A stretch of 64,000 nt of DNA from positions 248,001-312,000 of the forward strand of contig NZ_FNII01000003.1 in the NCBI RefSeq assembly GCF_900103865.1, given 5' to 3'. The notes beneath the pieces were generated by a model. It made no database searches. It had not been told where the DNA came from and saw only the letters and a program-made list of their open reading frames with translations. Of this stretch, positions 1 to 10,194 are shown in pieces. The first letter of the stretch is position 1, and every line of letters begins with the position of its first letter. The stretch is from Vreelandella arcis. Lineage in GTDB: Bacteria; Pseudomonadota; Gammaproteobacteria; Pseudomonadales; Halomonadaceae. The translations under genes and the position numbers were made by a program.

Positions 1-1
1 T

Positions 2-991
2 AACCTGTGCTCCGAGATTCTCCAGGTGAACACGCCGACGGATTACGACGAAGACCTCGGCTACCGGCATGTCGGCCAGGATATCTCCTGCAACCTGGGT
101 TCCATGAATATTGCCAAGGTGATGGACTCGGGCGATATCGGCACCAGCGTGGACGTAGCGATTCGTGGCCTGACGGCCGTCTCGGAAATGAGCAATTTGA
201 GCAGCGTCCCCTCAATTGCCGAGGGCAATGCCAAGTCCCGCGCGATTGGTTTAGGACAAATGAACCTGCACGGCTTTTTGGCGCGCGAGCATATCTATTA
301 CGGTTCTGATGAGGGGTTGGACTTTACCAACCTGTATTTCTATTGCATTGCCTTTCACGCGCTGCGTGCGTCAAATCGCTTGGCGATTGAGCACGGTGAT
401 ACCTTTGCAGGCTTTGCCGACTCGACCTATGCATCGGGCGAGTTCTTCAATCAGTATACCGATCACGCCTGGGAGCCGCGCACCGAAAAAGTGCGTGGGC
501 TTTTTGAGCGCAGCGGTATTGCCTTGCCAACCCAGCAGGACTGGCAAGAGTTGAAAGCCAGCGTGATGGCGCACGGGCTGTATAACCGTAACCTGCAGGC
601 GGTGCCGCCGACGGGGTCGATTTCTTATATCAATCACTCAACGTCGAGCATCCATCCGGTCGCGGCCAAGATCGAAATTCGCAAAGAAGGCAAATTGGGA
701 CGGGTTTACTACCCGGCGCCGTTCCTTAATGAAGCCAACTTTGATTACTTTCAGGACGCCTACGAAATCGGCCCTGAAAAAATTATCGATACCTACGCCG
801 AAGCGTCCAAGCACGTCGACCAGGGGCTGTCGCTCACGCTGTTCTTCCCGGATACCGCTACCACACGGGATATCAACAAAGCGCAGATTTACGCCTGGCG
901 GAAGGGTATTAAAACGCTCTACTACATCCGCCTGCGCCAGACTGCATTGGAAGGTACCGAGGTGGAAGGCTGCGTTTCCTGCACGCTCTAG
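2..991 (+). CDS. nrdE: Class Ib ribonucleoside-diphosphate reductase, alpha subunit (3' part)
   Basis: Catalytic subunit that reduces ribonucleoside diphosphates to deoxyribonucleotides. The gene starts before the window; about 330 C-terminal residues are visible, reading from base 2. The first residues read NLCSEI, the active-site segment with the radical Cys and Glu of the RNR barrel. The protein ends in the mobile tail GCVSCTL, whose CxxC pair accepts electrons from NrdH-redoxin or thioredoxin. The tail and the linked nrdF put it in class Ib rather than class Ia. nrdF follows after 30 bp, so the pair is an operon; nrdH and nrdI would be expected upstream, outside the window. Confidence 0.95.
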   Translation, partial: NLCSEILQVNTPTDYDEDLGYRHVGQDISCNLGSMNIAKVMDSGDIGTSVDVAIRGLTAVSEMSNLSSVPSIAEGNAKSRAIGLGQMNLHGFLAREHIYYGSDEGLDFTNLYFYCIAFHALRASNRLAIEHGDTFAGFADSTYASGEFFNQYTDHAWEPRTEKVRGLFERSGIALPTQQDWQELKASVMAHGLYNRNLQAVPPTGSISYINHSTSSIHPVAAKIEIRKEGKLGRVYYPAPFLNEANFDYFQDAYEIGPEKIIDTYAEASKHVDQGLSLTLFFPDTATTRDINKAQIYAWRKGIKTLYYIRLRQTALEGTEVEGCVSCTL

Positions 992-1993
<1,002 letters not shown>

Positions 1994-2047
1994 TATCGCC
2001 ATGAGTCTTGGTGGATAGAGAGATGTATGTGCTCCAAGGAGGGAAGT

Positions 2048-2446
2048 ATGTCAGGCAACGCAACTAACGTATTGAAAATAGCGGCTGCCGTGGTGAGTGA
2101 TTCTGCCGGTCGCTTGTTGTTAGTGCGTAAGGAAAATACGTCTTTTTATATGCAGCCAGGCGGCAAGATCGATGCAGGGGAGGGCGCGCTAGAGGCGCTA
2201 TGCCGTGAGCTAAAGGAGGAGTTGGGCTTAAGTGTGAATAGCGATCAACTGTCTCCGTTGGGCATACGCACCGCTCAAGCTGCCAATGAGCCGGGAATGA
2301 CGGTGGAGGCCCATCTGTTTAGTATTGTGGTTGACGAGCCGGTCGAGGCGGCTGCTGAAATAGCCGAAGCGAGATGGGTGACTCGTGAAGAGGCTGAGCA
2401 GCTTCCGCTAGCACCGCTGACGAAAGAGCACATAGTGGTAAATTAG
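2048..2446 (+). CDS. NUDIX hydrolase (MutT-like)
   Basis: Hydrolyses a nucleoside diphosphate linked to another group; the substrate cannot be told from sequence. A perfect NUDIX box (GX5EX7REUXEEXGU) spans residues 39-61, with the metal-binding REXXEE core as RELKEE. The protein is 132 residues, a single-domain size. I chose the ATG at 2048 because a strong AAGGAGGG lies at 2036-2043, four bases upstream; an ATG seven codons earlier overlaps that site and is unlikely. It lies 54 bp after nrdF and may be co-transcribed, which would fit a nucleotide-pool role, but that is inference. A perfect hairpin follows the gene. Confidence 0.88.
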   Translation: MSGNATNVLKIAAAVVSDSAGRLLLVRKENTSFYMQPGGKIDAGEGALEALCRELKEELGLSVNSDQLSPLGIRTAQAANEPGMTVEAHLFSIVVDEPVEAAAEIAEARWVTREEAEQLPLAPLTKEHIVVN

Positions 2447-2503
2447 CAGAGTACATTGGACACTTTGACGTTAGCTAATAACTAACAGTTGATGAAGGTA
2501 GCG

Positions 2504-2533
2504 ACGGGAGCCCTAGGGCTCCCGTTCTGGTTT
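2504..2533 (+). terminator. Probable Rho-independent terminator after the NUDIX gene
   Basis: A 22-base perfect palindrome (arms ACGGGAGCCCT and AGGGCTCCCGT, 2504-2525) is followed by a T-rich but interrupted tract (TCTGGTTT). It lies about 60 bp past the NUDIX stop and ends the nrd transcript before the Ton operon. Confidence 0.65.
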
Positions 2534-2557
2534 GTAGCAAGCTAAATTTGTTTAAAC

Positions 2558-2576
2558 GCTAATGATAAATATTGTC
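2558..2576. promoter_or_regulatory. Fur box upstream of the Ton operon
   Basis: GCTAATGATAAATATTGTC matches the classical 19-bp Fur consensus GATAATGATAATCATTATC at 15 of 19 positions by eye. It lies about 120 bp before the first gene of a TonB operon, in an AT-rich stretch where a promoter is expected. Iron repression of this operon is therefore likely. Confidence 0.65.
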
Positions 2577-2694
2577 ATTTATTTTGTGAGTGGTAGGCTA
2601 TGCGCAGCCAATATGAAACGCAAATCGTTCTTATATTTGAAGTGTCCTATATAGAGGCAGTGCGACTGCCAGTGATCAGTGACGGAGAGTCGAT

Positions 2695-3480
2695 GTGCTG
2701 AATAAGCCTTTCTTTGCCCTGCGTGGCGGCTGGTTAGCGTGCCTGCTGGCCAGCAGTTCGCTAATGGCAAGTGATGAGACGCTCGAACAAGCCAGCCAAA
2801 GTGTCGAGGCCCAGCAGCTTCAAGCAGAGCTTCAGCAGCAAATAGATAGCGCCGACGAGCAAACGCGGGCGGCCCTGGAAGAGCTACGCGAACGTGAGCG
2901 CGATACGCGTCAGCTTGAGTCTCAGAACGCCACCCTCACCGCCAAGTTAGCCAAGGAGGCCGAGCGCCTGGCCCGGTTATCGTCGGCCCTGAACACGCTA
3001 GCCGATACCCGCGCGGCGTTGCCCGATATCGAGCAAAACATGCAGATGCAATTGACCCAATGGATCGAGCGCGACCTGCCGTTTCTACAAGACCAGCGGC
3101 TAGCCCGCATTGAAACGCTGAAAAACGACCAGGCAGCGGAGCCTGCCGAGCGCATCGAAGGTATGCTCGACATCTGGCGCACGGAGTTAGCTTATGGCCG
3201 TGAGATGGATACCTGGCAAGGGCGTTTGCAGTTAGCTGATGATCAACAGTTGGAAGTGGATTTCTTGCGCATCGGACGCATCGGATTTTACTACCTGACC
3301 CCCGACGGCCGCCAGGGCGGCGTATGGGATGCCCAGCGCCGTGAGTGGTTGCCGCTTAGTGCCGCTCACGTTCAGGAGGTGCGCAACGGGTTGCGCATGG
3401 CGGAAGATCAGCGAGCACCAGAGCTGCTAACGCTGCCTTTGTCTATTGCTGTCTCTGAAGGTCAAGGAGGTCAGCCATGA
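2695..3480 (+). CDS. DUF3450 periplasmic coiled-coil protein of a Ton system
   Basis: Conserved first gene of a Ton-type energy transduction operon; its exact role is not established, but it is thought to assist the TtpC-ExbBD-TonB complex on the periplasmic side. A signal peptide covers roughly residues 1-25 (Arg, then a hydrophobic core, then SLMAS). Residues 30-105 are Gln/Glu-rich heptads and form a predicted coiled coil; the rest is the globular part of DUF3450. The start is GTG at 2695, with GGAG at 2684-2687 and a 7-base spacer; the ATG two bases earlier is out of frame and stops at once. The stop overlaps the next gene by 4 bp, implying translational coupling. Confidence 0.85.
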   Translation: MLNKPFFALRGGWLACLLASSSLMASDETLEQASQSVEAQQLQAELQQQIDSADEQTRAALEELRERERDTRQLESQNATLTAKLAKEAERLARLSSALNTLADTRAALPDIEQNMQMQLTQWIERDLPFLQDQRLARIETLKNDQAAEPAERIEGMLDIWRTELAYGREMDTWQGRLQLADDQQLEVDFLRIGRIGFYYLTPDGRQGGVWDAQRREWLPLSAAHVQEVRNGLRMAEDQRAPELLTLPLSIAVSEGQGGQP

Positions 3481-4838
3481 TGCGTGCCTTCACAAAGGGT
3501 AATCGTCGTTTGACCGCAGGGTTGCTGGTCAGCCTGGTGAGTTTAAGCCCGCTTGCCAGCGCCCAGTCTGACGAGGTCACCTCGCTGCGCGACGCCCGGC
3601 AAGCTGCCGAAATTCGCGATCAGCAGCGGCTGATCAACCTGTTGGATGATCAGTCAGCTATGGAGGACGCGCTTGAGGAAGCGCGCCAACGCCAGCAAAT
3701 CGCGCAAGACAAGCATGAAGCGCTAGAAGCCCAGTCAGCGGCTCAGGCGGTTGAGTCGGAGCGACTCTCGGATCGCCAGTCTGAGCAGGGCGAGACGCTA
3801 CGCAACCTGCTGAGTGCACTGAATACGCATAGCAGCGAGGTTCGCAACGCGCTGGGTGAAGATAGTTGGTTAACCCTGCATAAGGACGCGCTGCCGCCCC
3901 GGCTTAGTGACGTCGATATACTGGAACGGAAGGCATTAGTAGAGGTCGTTGATAGTCTGGCGACGCTTACTCAACACACAGCCAATGCCGAGCGCTTAGA
4001 ACGGCCCGTTGCCGATGCCAATGGCCAGGTAACCACACAGCCTATTGTGCGGTTAGGGGATTATGCGGCATTCACCGAGTCTGACCTGCTTCGTCAGGAC
4101 GATGAAGGCCGATTAGCGGTTCTTCCGCGAACCCCTGATACCGTGACGGACTATCTGGCGGATTATCACCAAGGCAACGGGCGTGTCTTGGCGGTAGACC
4201 CCACCCAGGGCAGTGTGATCAATGCGCTGTCCCAGCGCCCCAGTTTGATGGAGCGTTTTCATCAGGGTGGTTATGTTGGCTACATCGTCGTTGCGCTGGG
4301 TGGCTTGGGTCTGCTGGTAGCGTTACTCCAGTACGGCTACCTGTTGGCGATCAGTCTTCGTGTCAATCGCCAGCGCAAGTACCCCGATGCGCTTCAGGGC
4401 GATAACCCCCTGGGGCGGGTACTGCTTCGTTTTGAAGGCATGGACAAGCACCAAACGCCGGAAGCCCTGGAGGCGCGACTCGATGAGGCGGTGCTTGCCG
4501 AACTGCCGCGCTTGGAGCGCGGTCAGCCGATCGTCAAGCTGCTCGCTGCCATTGCACCGTTGCTAGGGCTGTTAGGCACGGTCACCGGTATGATCGTGAC
4601 TTTCCAGGCGATTACCGTGTTTGGCACGGGTGATCCGCAACTAATGGCGGGCGGGATTAGCCAGGCGCTGATGACGACCGTGTTGGGCTTGATTACGGCC
4701 GTGCCGTTGTTGTTTGCGCAAACTGCACTGTCCAGCCGCAGCCGCTATCTCACTCATGTTATTGAAGGGCAGGCAAGCGCGACCCTGGCGGATCATTTGG
4801 AAGCTCACCAGCCTCCCTATGCGCCATCGGTGACCTGA
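3477..4838 (+). CDS. TtpC-like MotA/TolQ/ExbB proton channel protein with periplasmic extension
   Basis: Large ExbB homologue with an added N-terminal periplasmic region, the arrangement of Vibrio TtpC, which TonB2 systems need besides normal ExbB and ExbD. A signal peptide spans residues 1-29 (SPLASAQ cleavage region) and a long coiled coil spans about 35-110. A first membrane span lies near residues 265-290; the MotA/TolQ/ExbB domain follows at about 335-440, with two more spans (LLAAIAPLLGLLGTVTGMIVTF and a second ending in TAVPLLFAQ). It overlaps the DUF3450 gene by 4 bp and precedes exbB by 1 bp. The repertoire points to a dedicated outer-membrane transport system rather than flagellar MotA. 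Confidence 0.9.
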   Translation: MMRAFTKGNRRLTAGLLVSLVSLSPLASAQSDEVTSLRDARQAAEIRDQQRLINLLDDQSAMEDALEEARQRQQIAQDKHEALEAQSAAQAVESERLSDRQSEQGETLRNLLSALNTHSSEVRNALGEDSWLTLHKDALPPRLSDVDILERKALVEVVDSLATLTQHTANAERLERPVADANGQVTTQPIVRLGDYAAFTESDLLRQDDEGRLAVLPRTPDTVTDYLADYHQGNGRVLAVDPTQGSVINALSQRPSLMERFHQGGYVGYIVVALGGLGLLVALLQYGYLLAISLRVNRQRKYPDALQGDNPLGRVLLRFEGMDKHQTPEALEARLDEAVLAELPRLERGQPIVKLLAAIAPLLGLLGTVTGMIVTFQAITVFGTGDPQLMAGGISQALMTTVLGLITAVPLLFAQTALSSRSRYLTHVIEGQASATLADHLEAHQPPYAPSVT

Positions 4839-4839
4839 T

Positions 4840-5382
4840 ATGTTGACAGTTCCCCTTTGGCTTGAGCCGGTAGAGCGGCTGATGAATGCGGGTGGGGTGG
4901 TGCTCGTCGTGCTGGCCGTGGTGGCGCTGCTGGTGTTTGGTATGGCCATCGAACGCTTTTGGTTTTATCGCATGACGTGGCGGCCGGCGCGTCGGCAGCT
5001 TATCAACCGCTGGGCTAGGCGCGATGATCATCAAAGCTGGAGTGCTCGCACCTTGCGTAATGTATGGACGGACGACCTGGTGGTGCGCCTACGTCGGCCG
5101 TTGCCCTGGTTAAAACTACTGGTCGCGTTGTGTCCGCTTTTCGGCTTACTGGGCACCGTGACGGGAATGATCGGGGTGTTTGAAAGCCTTTCGCTGAGCG
5201 ATACACACCAAGCGCGAGCCATGGCCGACGGTGTGGCGCGCGCAACGCTACCCACGCTGACCGGCATGGCCATCGCGGTGGTGGGGCTTTTGTTTATTAG
5301 CCGTTTGGAACACATTATTCGTCGCGAAGATCAGCGGTTGCACGACCGAATGGCGCGGGCCCTGGAGGAAAACGATGCGTAG
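4840..5382 (+). CDS. exbB: ExbB-type proton channel subunit
   Basis: Inner-membrane subunit that, with ExbD, uses the proton gradient to energise TonB. At 180 residues it is short compared with E. coli ExbB, as is usual in the TtpC type of operon. Span 1 lies at about residues 18-38 (GGVVLVVLAVVALLVFGMAIERF). The conserved LLVALCPLFGLLGTVTGMIGVFE and the later THTGM-like TLTGMAIAVVGLLFISRLEHII form the channel helices. It starts one base after the TtpC stop and overlaps exbD by 8 bp. Confidence 0.93.
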   Translation: MLTVPLWLEPVERLMNAGGVVLVVLAVVALLVFGMAIERFWFYRMTWRPARRQLINRWARRDDHQSWSARTLRNVWTDDLVVRLRRPLPWLKLLVALCPLFGLLGTVTGMIGVFESLSLSDTHQARAMADGVARATLPTLTGMAIAVVGLLFISRLEHIIRREDQRLHDRMARALEENDA

Positions 5383-5782
5383 ACGACGTTCGCTGGAAAG
5401 CGCCGAAGATACAAACGAAGTTAACCTCACGCCGATGCTGGACGTGGTGTTCATCATGCTGATTTTCTTTATTGTCACTACCAGCTTTATTAAAGAAAGC
5501 GGCATTGAAATCAACCGCCCTGAGTCGAGTGAGGCCAGTCCCCGGCCGGATGCGCAAGTGTTGGTTGCGGTTTCGCCTGAGGGCGCGGTGTGGGTCGACG
5601 GACGTGCCATTGACGCACATCAGGTAGGCGAAGAAGTCGCGGGGATGCTCAGCGACGATGGGTCGGTGGTTATTCAGGCTGACCGGGCGTCGACCACAGG
5701 CCTGCTGATTGACGTAATGGATCGCTTGCACGAGGCAGGCGTCGACCAAGTGGCGGTGGCGGCGAATCGGAGTGGCCGATGA
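5375..5782 (+). CDS. exbD: ExbD-type biopolymer transport protein
   Basis: Partner of ExbB in the proton-driven motor for TonB. At 135 residues it has the usual topology: a short basic cytoplasmic N-terminus (MRRRR), one membrane helix at about residues 22-42, and a periplasmic domain. The helix carries the essential proton-binding Asp at position 23 (LTPMLDVVFIML), as in ExbD and TolR. It overlaps exbB by 8 bp and tonB by 4 bp, so the three are translated together. Confidence 0.94.
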   Translation: MRRRRSLESAEDTNEVNLTPMLDVVFIMLIFFIVTTSFIKESGIEINRPESSEASPRPDAQVLVAVSPEGAVWVDGRAIDAHQVGEEVAGMLSDDGSVVIQADRASTTGLLIDVMDRLHEAGVDQVAVAANRSGR

Positions 5783-6540
5783 TACGCCAAGCATTATCCT
5801 TGGTTGGTGGTGGGGTACTGGCCATTGGGCTGTTTTGGCTGTTGGCGCTGTTGGTCGCGCCGCCCGATGATCGGGTTGAGCCGCCCGAGGAAACCATTGC
5901 CATGAGCATGGTCGAAGCGCCCGAAGAAGCGCCGCAAGAAGAAGCCCCGCCGCCGGAAGCGAATCAGGCGGCAACGCCAGCGCCTTCGGCCCCAGTGCCG
6001 ACGCCGGAGCCACCACCGGTGGCTGACAGCACCATCGCATTGCCCGATGTCGAGCTGCCGGAAATGCCAGAAGAGCCGGTGGAGATGGACAGTGAGCTGC
6101 CGGAGTTGACCGAGGCAACGCCTGAACCCGAACCGCGGCCCGAGCCTGAACCGCAGCCCGAACCTGAACCGGAACCGACGCCAACTGACGTGGCCACCGA
6201 AAGCCAGACGGAAACGTCCGATGCCAAGCGTGAAGCCGCGCCCGAGGTTCAGCAGGCAGAATCAAATGAGCCGGTTAATGTTGGGCAAGCGACGCCGACC
6301 AGTCGGGTTAATCCGACCTATCCGGCGCGTGCTCAGCGGCGTGGTATGGAGGGCTATGTCGAGGTGACGTTTACCATTCGGCGTGACGGCAGTGTTGATG
6401 GGTCGTCGATTCGGATTACCGATGCTCAGCCGGGTCGGGTGTTTGACGATGCGGCCCGTGAGGCCATTGGCCGCTGGCAGTTTGAGCCGAGTAGCCGGCT
6501 ACGTAATGCCACTCAGCGTATTGAATTTCAGCTGCGTTAA
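5779..6540 (+). CDS. tonB: TonB energy transducer
   Basis: Links the inner-membrane ExbBD motor to TonB-dependent outer-membrane receptors. An N-terminal membrane anchor lies at about residues 7-27. A long Pro/Glu-rich periplasmic spacer (about 35-150, with PEPEP repeats) follows. The C-terminal TonB domain begins near VNPTYPARAQRRGMEGYVEV and carries the usual RFDDAAREAIGRWQFEPS-like end. Length is 253 residues. The N-terminus lacks a clear SHLS-like His motif, common in TtpC-associated TonB2 proteins. It overlaps exbD by 4 bp. Confidence 0.92.
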   Translation: MIRQALSLVGGGVLAIGLFWLLALLVAPPDDRVEPPEETIAMSMVEAPEEAPQEEAPPPEANQAATPAPSAPVPTPEPPPVADSTIALPDVELPEMPEEPVEMDSELPELTEATPEPEPRPEPEPQPEPEPEPTPTDVATESQTETSDAKREAAPEVQQAESNEPVNVGQATPTSRVNPTYPARAQRRGMEGYVEVTFTIRRDGSVDGSSIRITDAQPGRVFDDAAREAIGRWQFEPSSRLRNATQRIEFQLR

Positions 6541-6561
6541 CGATTTTATTGAGGTATGACC

Positions 6562-7656
6562 ATGCGTCGATGGTGGTGCATTTGTTTGGTGAGTTTGTGG
6601 ACGTCGCTAGCGCAGGCCAGTCCGGCGCTACCGGGCGATATCATTCAAGACCTCAACCGCATGCAGGCGCAACTCCGCGACCAGCAGTATGCGAGCGTGG
6701 TCAATCGGGCGACTCAGCAAGCGACGCGGCTGGAGAGTGGTAATACAGCGGATCGTTGGGCGAGCGCTCTTTATCAGCAGCTTGCGGCTGGTGCGCTGGC
6801 CCGACAAGGCCAGCCTGGCGAGGCCGCCGACCGTCTGGCACAGGCACGAGCGTTAAGCGGTGAAGAGCGTGCCCAGGCCAGGCGCTGGTTAAAACAAGAG
6901 GCGTCGTTGCGCCGCGCGGCGGGCCAATCACCCCAAGCGAGCAATCTACTCGCCGAGTGGCTGCGCCAAAAGGGCGGGGAGGACGACAGCGAAGAGCGCT
7001 GGAAATTAACCCGTTGGTTAGCCAGCGACCAGCGTTGGAAAGCGGCAGCAGAGTCACTAGCCTCCAGCATTGGCGAATCCTCAGCGCTGAATGAAACTCA
7101 GCGTACCCTGGCGCTGGCGATTTATCAGCGCACTCAGCAAACCGATCGGGCGCTTGATTTATTGTTGCAAGGCCTGGGCGCGAAGAGTGAAGCAAATAAT
7201 TGGCGGCAAGCCGCCGCGCTTGCTCAGCAGTCAGGCCAGCCGGGCGTTGCGGCGGCGCTATGGGATACGGCATGGCGGCTGGGCAAACTCGATGTGGATC
7301 ATGACCGCTGGCAGCTGGTGCGGCTGCATATGGCGGGCGGTACCCCCGCCAGAGCGGCGGAATATTTAGAGCACTGGTTAGCCGAGGGTGACGTGGTGCG
7401 TAATGAAACCACGCTGCGCCTGCTGGCCAACGCCTGGCAGCAGGCCCGCGATAAAAGCCAAGCGCTGGCTGCTTGGCAGGCATTGGCCAGAATCAGTCAG
7501 CAAGCCGATGATTGGCGGAGGTACGGCCAATTGGCCTATACCTGGGGGCAAGACGAGCGCGCCGAGCAAGCCTTCACGCGCGCCCAAGCGCTGGGAGATG
7601 AGCAAGCCGCTGAGTGGCTGGCGACGCTAGCGCAGTCGCCGCGCTATTCGTTATGA
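6562..7656 (+). CDS. TPR-repeat periplasmic protein of the Ton operon
   Basis: A secreted helical repeat protein, 364 residues, with a signal peptide over residues 1-20 (MRRWWCICLVSLWTSLAQAS). Alanine-, glutamine- and tryptophan-rich helix pairs from about residue 30 to the end fit degenerate tetratricopeptide repeats. Such a protein commonly closes DUF3450-TtpC-ExbBD-TonB operons and is thought to act in the periplasm with TonB; no catalytic motif is seen. I chose the ATG at 6562 because GAGG at 6551-6554 lies 7 bases upstream; the ATG at 6556 would leave one base. Confidence 0.82.
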   Translation: MRRWWCICLVSLWTSLAQASPALPGDIIQDLNRMQAQLRDQQYASVVNRATQQATRLESGNTADRWASALYQQLAAGALARQGQPGEAADRLAQARALSGEERAQARRWLKQEASLRRAAGQSPQASNLLAEWLRQKGGEDDSEERWKLTRWLASDQRWKAAAESLASSIGESSALNETQRTLALAIYQRTQQTDRALDLLLQGLGAKSEANNWRQAAALAQQSGQPGVAAALWDTAWRLGKLDVDHDRWQLVRLHMAGGTPARAAEYLEHWLAEGDVVRNETTLRLLANAWQQARDKSQALAAWQALARISQQADDWRRYGQLAYTWGQDERAEQAFTRAQALGDEQAAEWLATLAQSPRYSL

Positions 7657-7690
7657 CGAGAATACGCTGAGTGCGTCATAGACCCGGTGC

Positions 7691-8524
7691 TTAGTCCGAA
7701 GATACCAGCGTAAGGGTAAAATCGCTCCATGTGGGGGCGTGATCGGACGGCCGCTGCATGCCCCGAAGCGCGTAGTCTATCCCAGCAGCGGTAACGCATT
7801 CAGCCAGCGGCTGGGAAACCAGGATATAGTCAATGCGCAGCCCCCGCTTAGGTTCGCGGTCGAAGCCTTTAGAGCGATAATCGAACCAACTGAACCATTC
7901 CTGGTTATCGGGGTGGCAAAGCCGGTAGCTATCGCTTAACCCCCAGGCTTTAATGCCCTCCAGCCATTCACGCTCAACGGGTTGAAAGCTGGTTTTGCCT
8001 TCGCGCAGCCAGCGTTTACGGTTGGCTTCGCCAATGCCGATATCCTGATCTTGGGGAGAGATGTTAAAATCGCCCATAATCGCGATTCGCTCATCAGGGC
8101 GGTGCTGCTCATTAAGCAGCCGAGATAGTTGGTCGTAAAACCGCTCTTTGTGAGGAAACTTGGTCGGGTGAGTAACGTTTTCACCCTGCGGGAAATAGCC
8201 GTTCCAAACGGTAACCGGTTGGCCGTCGTCGGCTAGTAGCGTGACGCCAATCATGCGCCGTTGCGCATCTTCTTCGTCGTCAGGAAAGCCGTAAAATACC
8301 GCTTGGGGTTTTTGGCGGCACATTAACGCCACGCCATAGTGACCCTTCTGGCCAAAATAAAAGACGTGGTAGCCCATCGCTTCCACATCGGCGAGCGGAA
8401 ACTCGCTATCTTGAACCTTGGTTTCCTGCAGGCCGATAACATCGGGCTTCTGGGTATCAACCAGGGCCTGCAATTGATGCAGCCGTGCACGTATGCCGTT
8501 GATGTTAAAAGAAACCAGACGCAT
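7691..8524 (-). CDS. xthA: Exodeoxyribonuclease III
   Basis: Mg-dependent 3'-5' exonuclease and class II AP endonuclease of base excision repair. With the ATG at 8524 the residue numbering matches E. coli ExoIII: N7 ([10 protein letters not shown]) and E34 (GLQETK). The GDFNISPQD motif supplies the catalytic Asp and Asn, and [10 protein letters not shown] supplies the catalytic Asp-His pair near the C-terminus. Length is 277 residues, normal for the family. Its ATG overlaps the stop of the upstream small basic gene in a TGATG, so translation is coupled. A GTG one codon upstream is a possible alternative start. Confidence 0.96.
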   Translation of the reverse strand: MRLVSFNINGIRARLHQLQALVDTQKPDVIGLQETKVQDSEFPLADVEAMGYHVFYFGQKGHYGVALMCRQKPQAVFYGFPDDEEDAQRRMIGVTLLADDGQPVTVWNGYFPQGENVTHPTKFPHKERFYDQLSRLLNEQHRPDERIAIMGDFNISPQDQDIGIGEANRKRWLREGKTSFQPVEREWLEGIKAWGLSDSYRLCHPDNQEWFSWFDYRSKGFDREPKRGLRIDYILVSQPLAECVTAAGIDYALRGMQRPSDHAPTWSDFTLTLVSSD

Positions 8525-8769
8525 CACGAACGATCTCCGGGGTTATCGGTGTCTTTGTCCGGGTGAATTTTAATATCCTGCCCGCTTTGCTGGCGAGCCA
8601 GTTTGCGCACGGCCTGTAATTTGCGTTGCTGCTGCTTTTTTGCCACAAAACGGCGTGATGACGTCACCTGGTCGGGGTTATCATGGCGCCACTTTTTATA
8701 GTCTTTACGCCGACCCGTGCGGATGGTTACTTTATCCGCTATTGAGCGGGTCTTTTTTTTACGCGTCAT
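8524..8769 (-). CDS. Small highly basic protein, unknown function
   Basis: An 81-residue, Lys/Arg-rich protein (for example TRKKKTRS near the start and [18 protein letters not shown] in the middle) with no membrane span, Cys pair or recognised domain. It is very probably real: AAGGAG lies 6 bases before the ATG, and its stop overlaps the xthA start. The charge suggests contact with DNA or RNA, and coupling to xthA hints at a repair link; both are inference. It faces rhlB, a shared 145-bp promoter region lying between them. Confidence 0.75.
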   Translation of the reverse strand: MTRKKKTRSIADKVTIRTGRRKDYKKWRHDNPDQVTSSRRFVAKKQQQRKLQAVRKLARQQSGQDIKIHPDKDTDNPGDRS

Positions 8770-8914
8770 ATCGCGCTCCTTGGATCAAATATGGTCGTAT
8801 TCTAACAGCCTACTGCACTCCTTCGACAGCAGGGCGCGCTCTTATCGCCAAGCCCTGGTACAATGCGCACTTCGTGATGCCTAACATCCACAGCAATGGA
8901 CAGATACACAGCCT

Positions 8915-10189
8915 ATGAGCGAGTCGGAACAGACCACAGCATCGGCCCAGAACCGCAAGCCTAAACGCCGCCGTCGGAAACCGCGTCGCCGTCAGTCAAA
9001 TTGGGATCTTCGTCAGTTTCAGGTGCCTGCCGTGGCCGGCAAATGGCGCTTTCATGACTTTGATCTGCCGCTGCCGTTAATGCGCGCTATTCATGCCCAA
9101 GGGTTTGAATACTGCACGCCCATACAAGCAGAGGCGCTGCGCCAAACGTTGCTGGGCGGCGATATTGTCGGCAAGGCCCAAACCGGCACGGGTAAAACCG
9201 CCGCGTTTTTGATTTCCGCGCTGGCGTATTTTCTGGAGGAGCCAACGCCGGATGGCCAGAAATCAGGTGCCCCTCGCGCGCTGATTATTGCGCCTACCCG
9301 CGAGCTGGCCTTGCAGATCGAGAAAGACGCCAAGGCCCTGGCGCGTTTCACCAAGCTCAACGTCGCCAGCGTTGTCGGCGGGATGGATTACCAGAAACAG
9401 CGCGACAGCCTGGGCAAAAAGATCGATATCTTGGTGGCCACGCCCGGTCGCCTGCTCGATTTCCATCAGAAGCGCGATATCGACCTGTCAGAGGTTGAAG
9501 TGCTGGTGTTGGATGAAGCCGATCGCATGCTATCGATGGGCTTTATCCCCGACGTTAAGCGGATTATTCGCTATACGCCCAAGAAAGAAGAGCGTCAGAC
9601 GTTCCTCTTCTCGGCCACCTTCACCGATGACATTCTCAATCTGGCCAGCCAGTGGACGCTTGATCCGGCCCACGTCGAGATTGAAGTGACCGTTGAGAAC
9701 CAGGCCGATATTGATCAGCGCGTCTATATGGTGTCTGACGATGACAAGCAGCGACTGCTGGTCAATTTGTTAGAGCAGGAAAGTTTTGAGCGCGTAATGG
9801 TGTTTGGTAACCGCCGCGACCTGGTGCGCAAATTGGATGACCTGCTTAAAAAAGCCGGTGTGAGCGTTGCCATGCTATCGGGTGATGTGCCGCAAAATCA
9901 GCGTATCAAGACCCTGGAAAGCTTCCGCGAAGGCGAGATTCAAGTGCTGGTCGCCACCGACGTTGCAGGCCGAGGGATTCATATTGAAGACGTCAGCCAC
10001 GTCATCAATTACACCTTGCCGGAAGATCCGGAAGATTACGTGCATCGCATTGGACGTACCGGTCGGGCGGGCGCCAAAGGCGTATCTATCAGCTTTGTGG
10101 GTGAAGAAGACGCGTTCTCCCTGCCGGAGATCGAGCGCTACATCAACGACAAGCTGCCCTGCGAACATCCGCCGGAAGGCATGCTGTAA
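8915..10189 (+). CDS. rhlB: DEAD-box ATP-dependent RNA helicase RhlB
   Basis: RNA helicase that unwinds structured mRNA, in many gammaproteobacteria as part of the degradosome. All family motifs are present: Q-motif region ([19 protein letters not shown], Gln at CTPIQ), AQTGTGKT at 88-95, PTRELA, TPGR, DEAD at 200-203, SAT, and [10 protein letters not shown]. The N-terminus is a short basic tail ([14 protein letters not shown]) as in pseudomonad RhlB, rather than the C-terminal extension of E. coli RhlB. Length is 424 residues. dinG follows after 5 bp, so both are one unit. Confidence 0.9.
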   Translation: MSESEQTTASAQNRKPKRRRRKPRRRQSNWDLRQFQVPAVAGKWRFHDFDLPLPLMRAIHAQGFEYCTPIQAEALRQTLLGGDIVGKAQTGTGKTAAFLISALAYFLEEPTPDGQKSGAPRALIIAPTRELALQIEKDAKALARFTKLNVASVVGGMDYQKQRDSLGKKIDILVATPGRLLDFHQKRDIDLSEVEVLVLDEADRMLSMGFIPDVKRIIRYTPKKEERQTFLFSATFTDDILNLASQWTLDPAHVEIEVTVENQADIDQRVYMVSDDDKQRLLVNLLEQESFERVMVFGNRRDLVRKLDDLLKKAGVSVAMLSGDVPQNQRIKTLESFREGEIQVLVATDVAGRGIHIEDVSHVINYTLPEDPEDYVHRIGRTGRAGAKGVSISFVGEEDAFSLPEIERYINDKLPCEHPPEGML

Positions 10190-10194
10190 CGCGC

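Noticed and set aside
5315..6265. Long minus-strand frame (316 codons) opposite exbD and tonB
   Set aside because: It lies opposite two well-supported genes, is Pro/Arg/Ala-rich without a domain, and exists because the Pro/Glu-rich TonB spacer has few stops on the other strand.
6701..7483. Minus-strand frame of 260 codons opposite the TPR gene
   Set aside because: No homology or ribosome site; composition is that of a shadow of an Ala/Gln-rich gene.
7652..7680. Inverted repeat TATGACG/CGTCATA between the TPR gene and xthA as a terminator
   Set aside because: AT-rich loop, no T run on either strand; may still help end converging transcripts, but support is weak.
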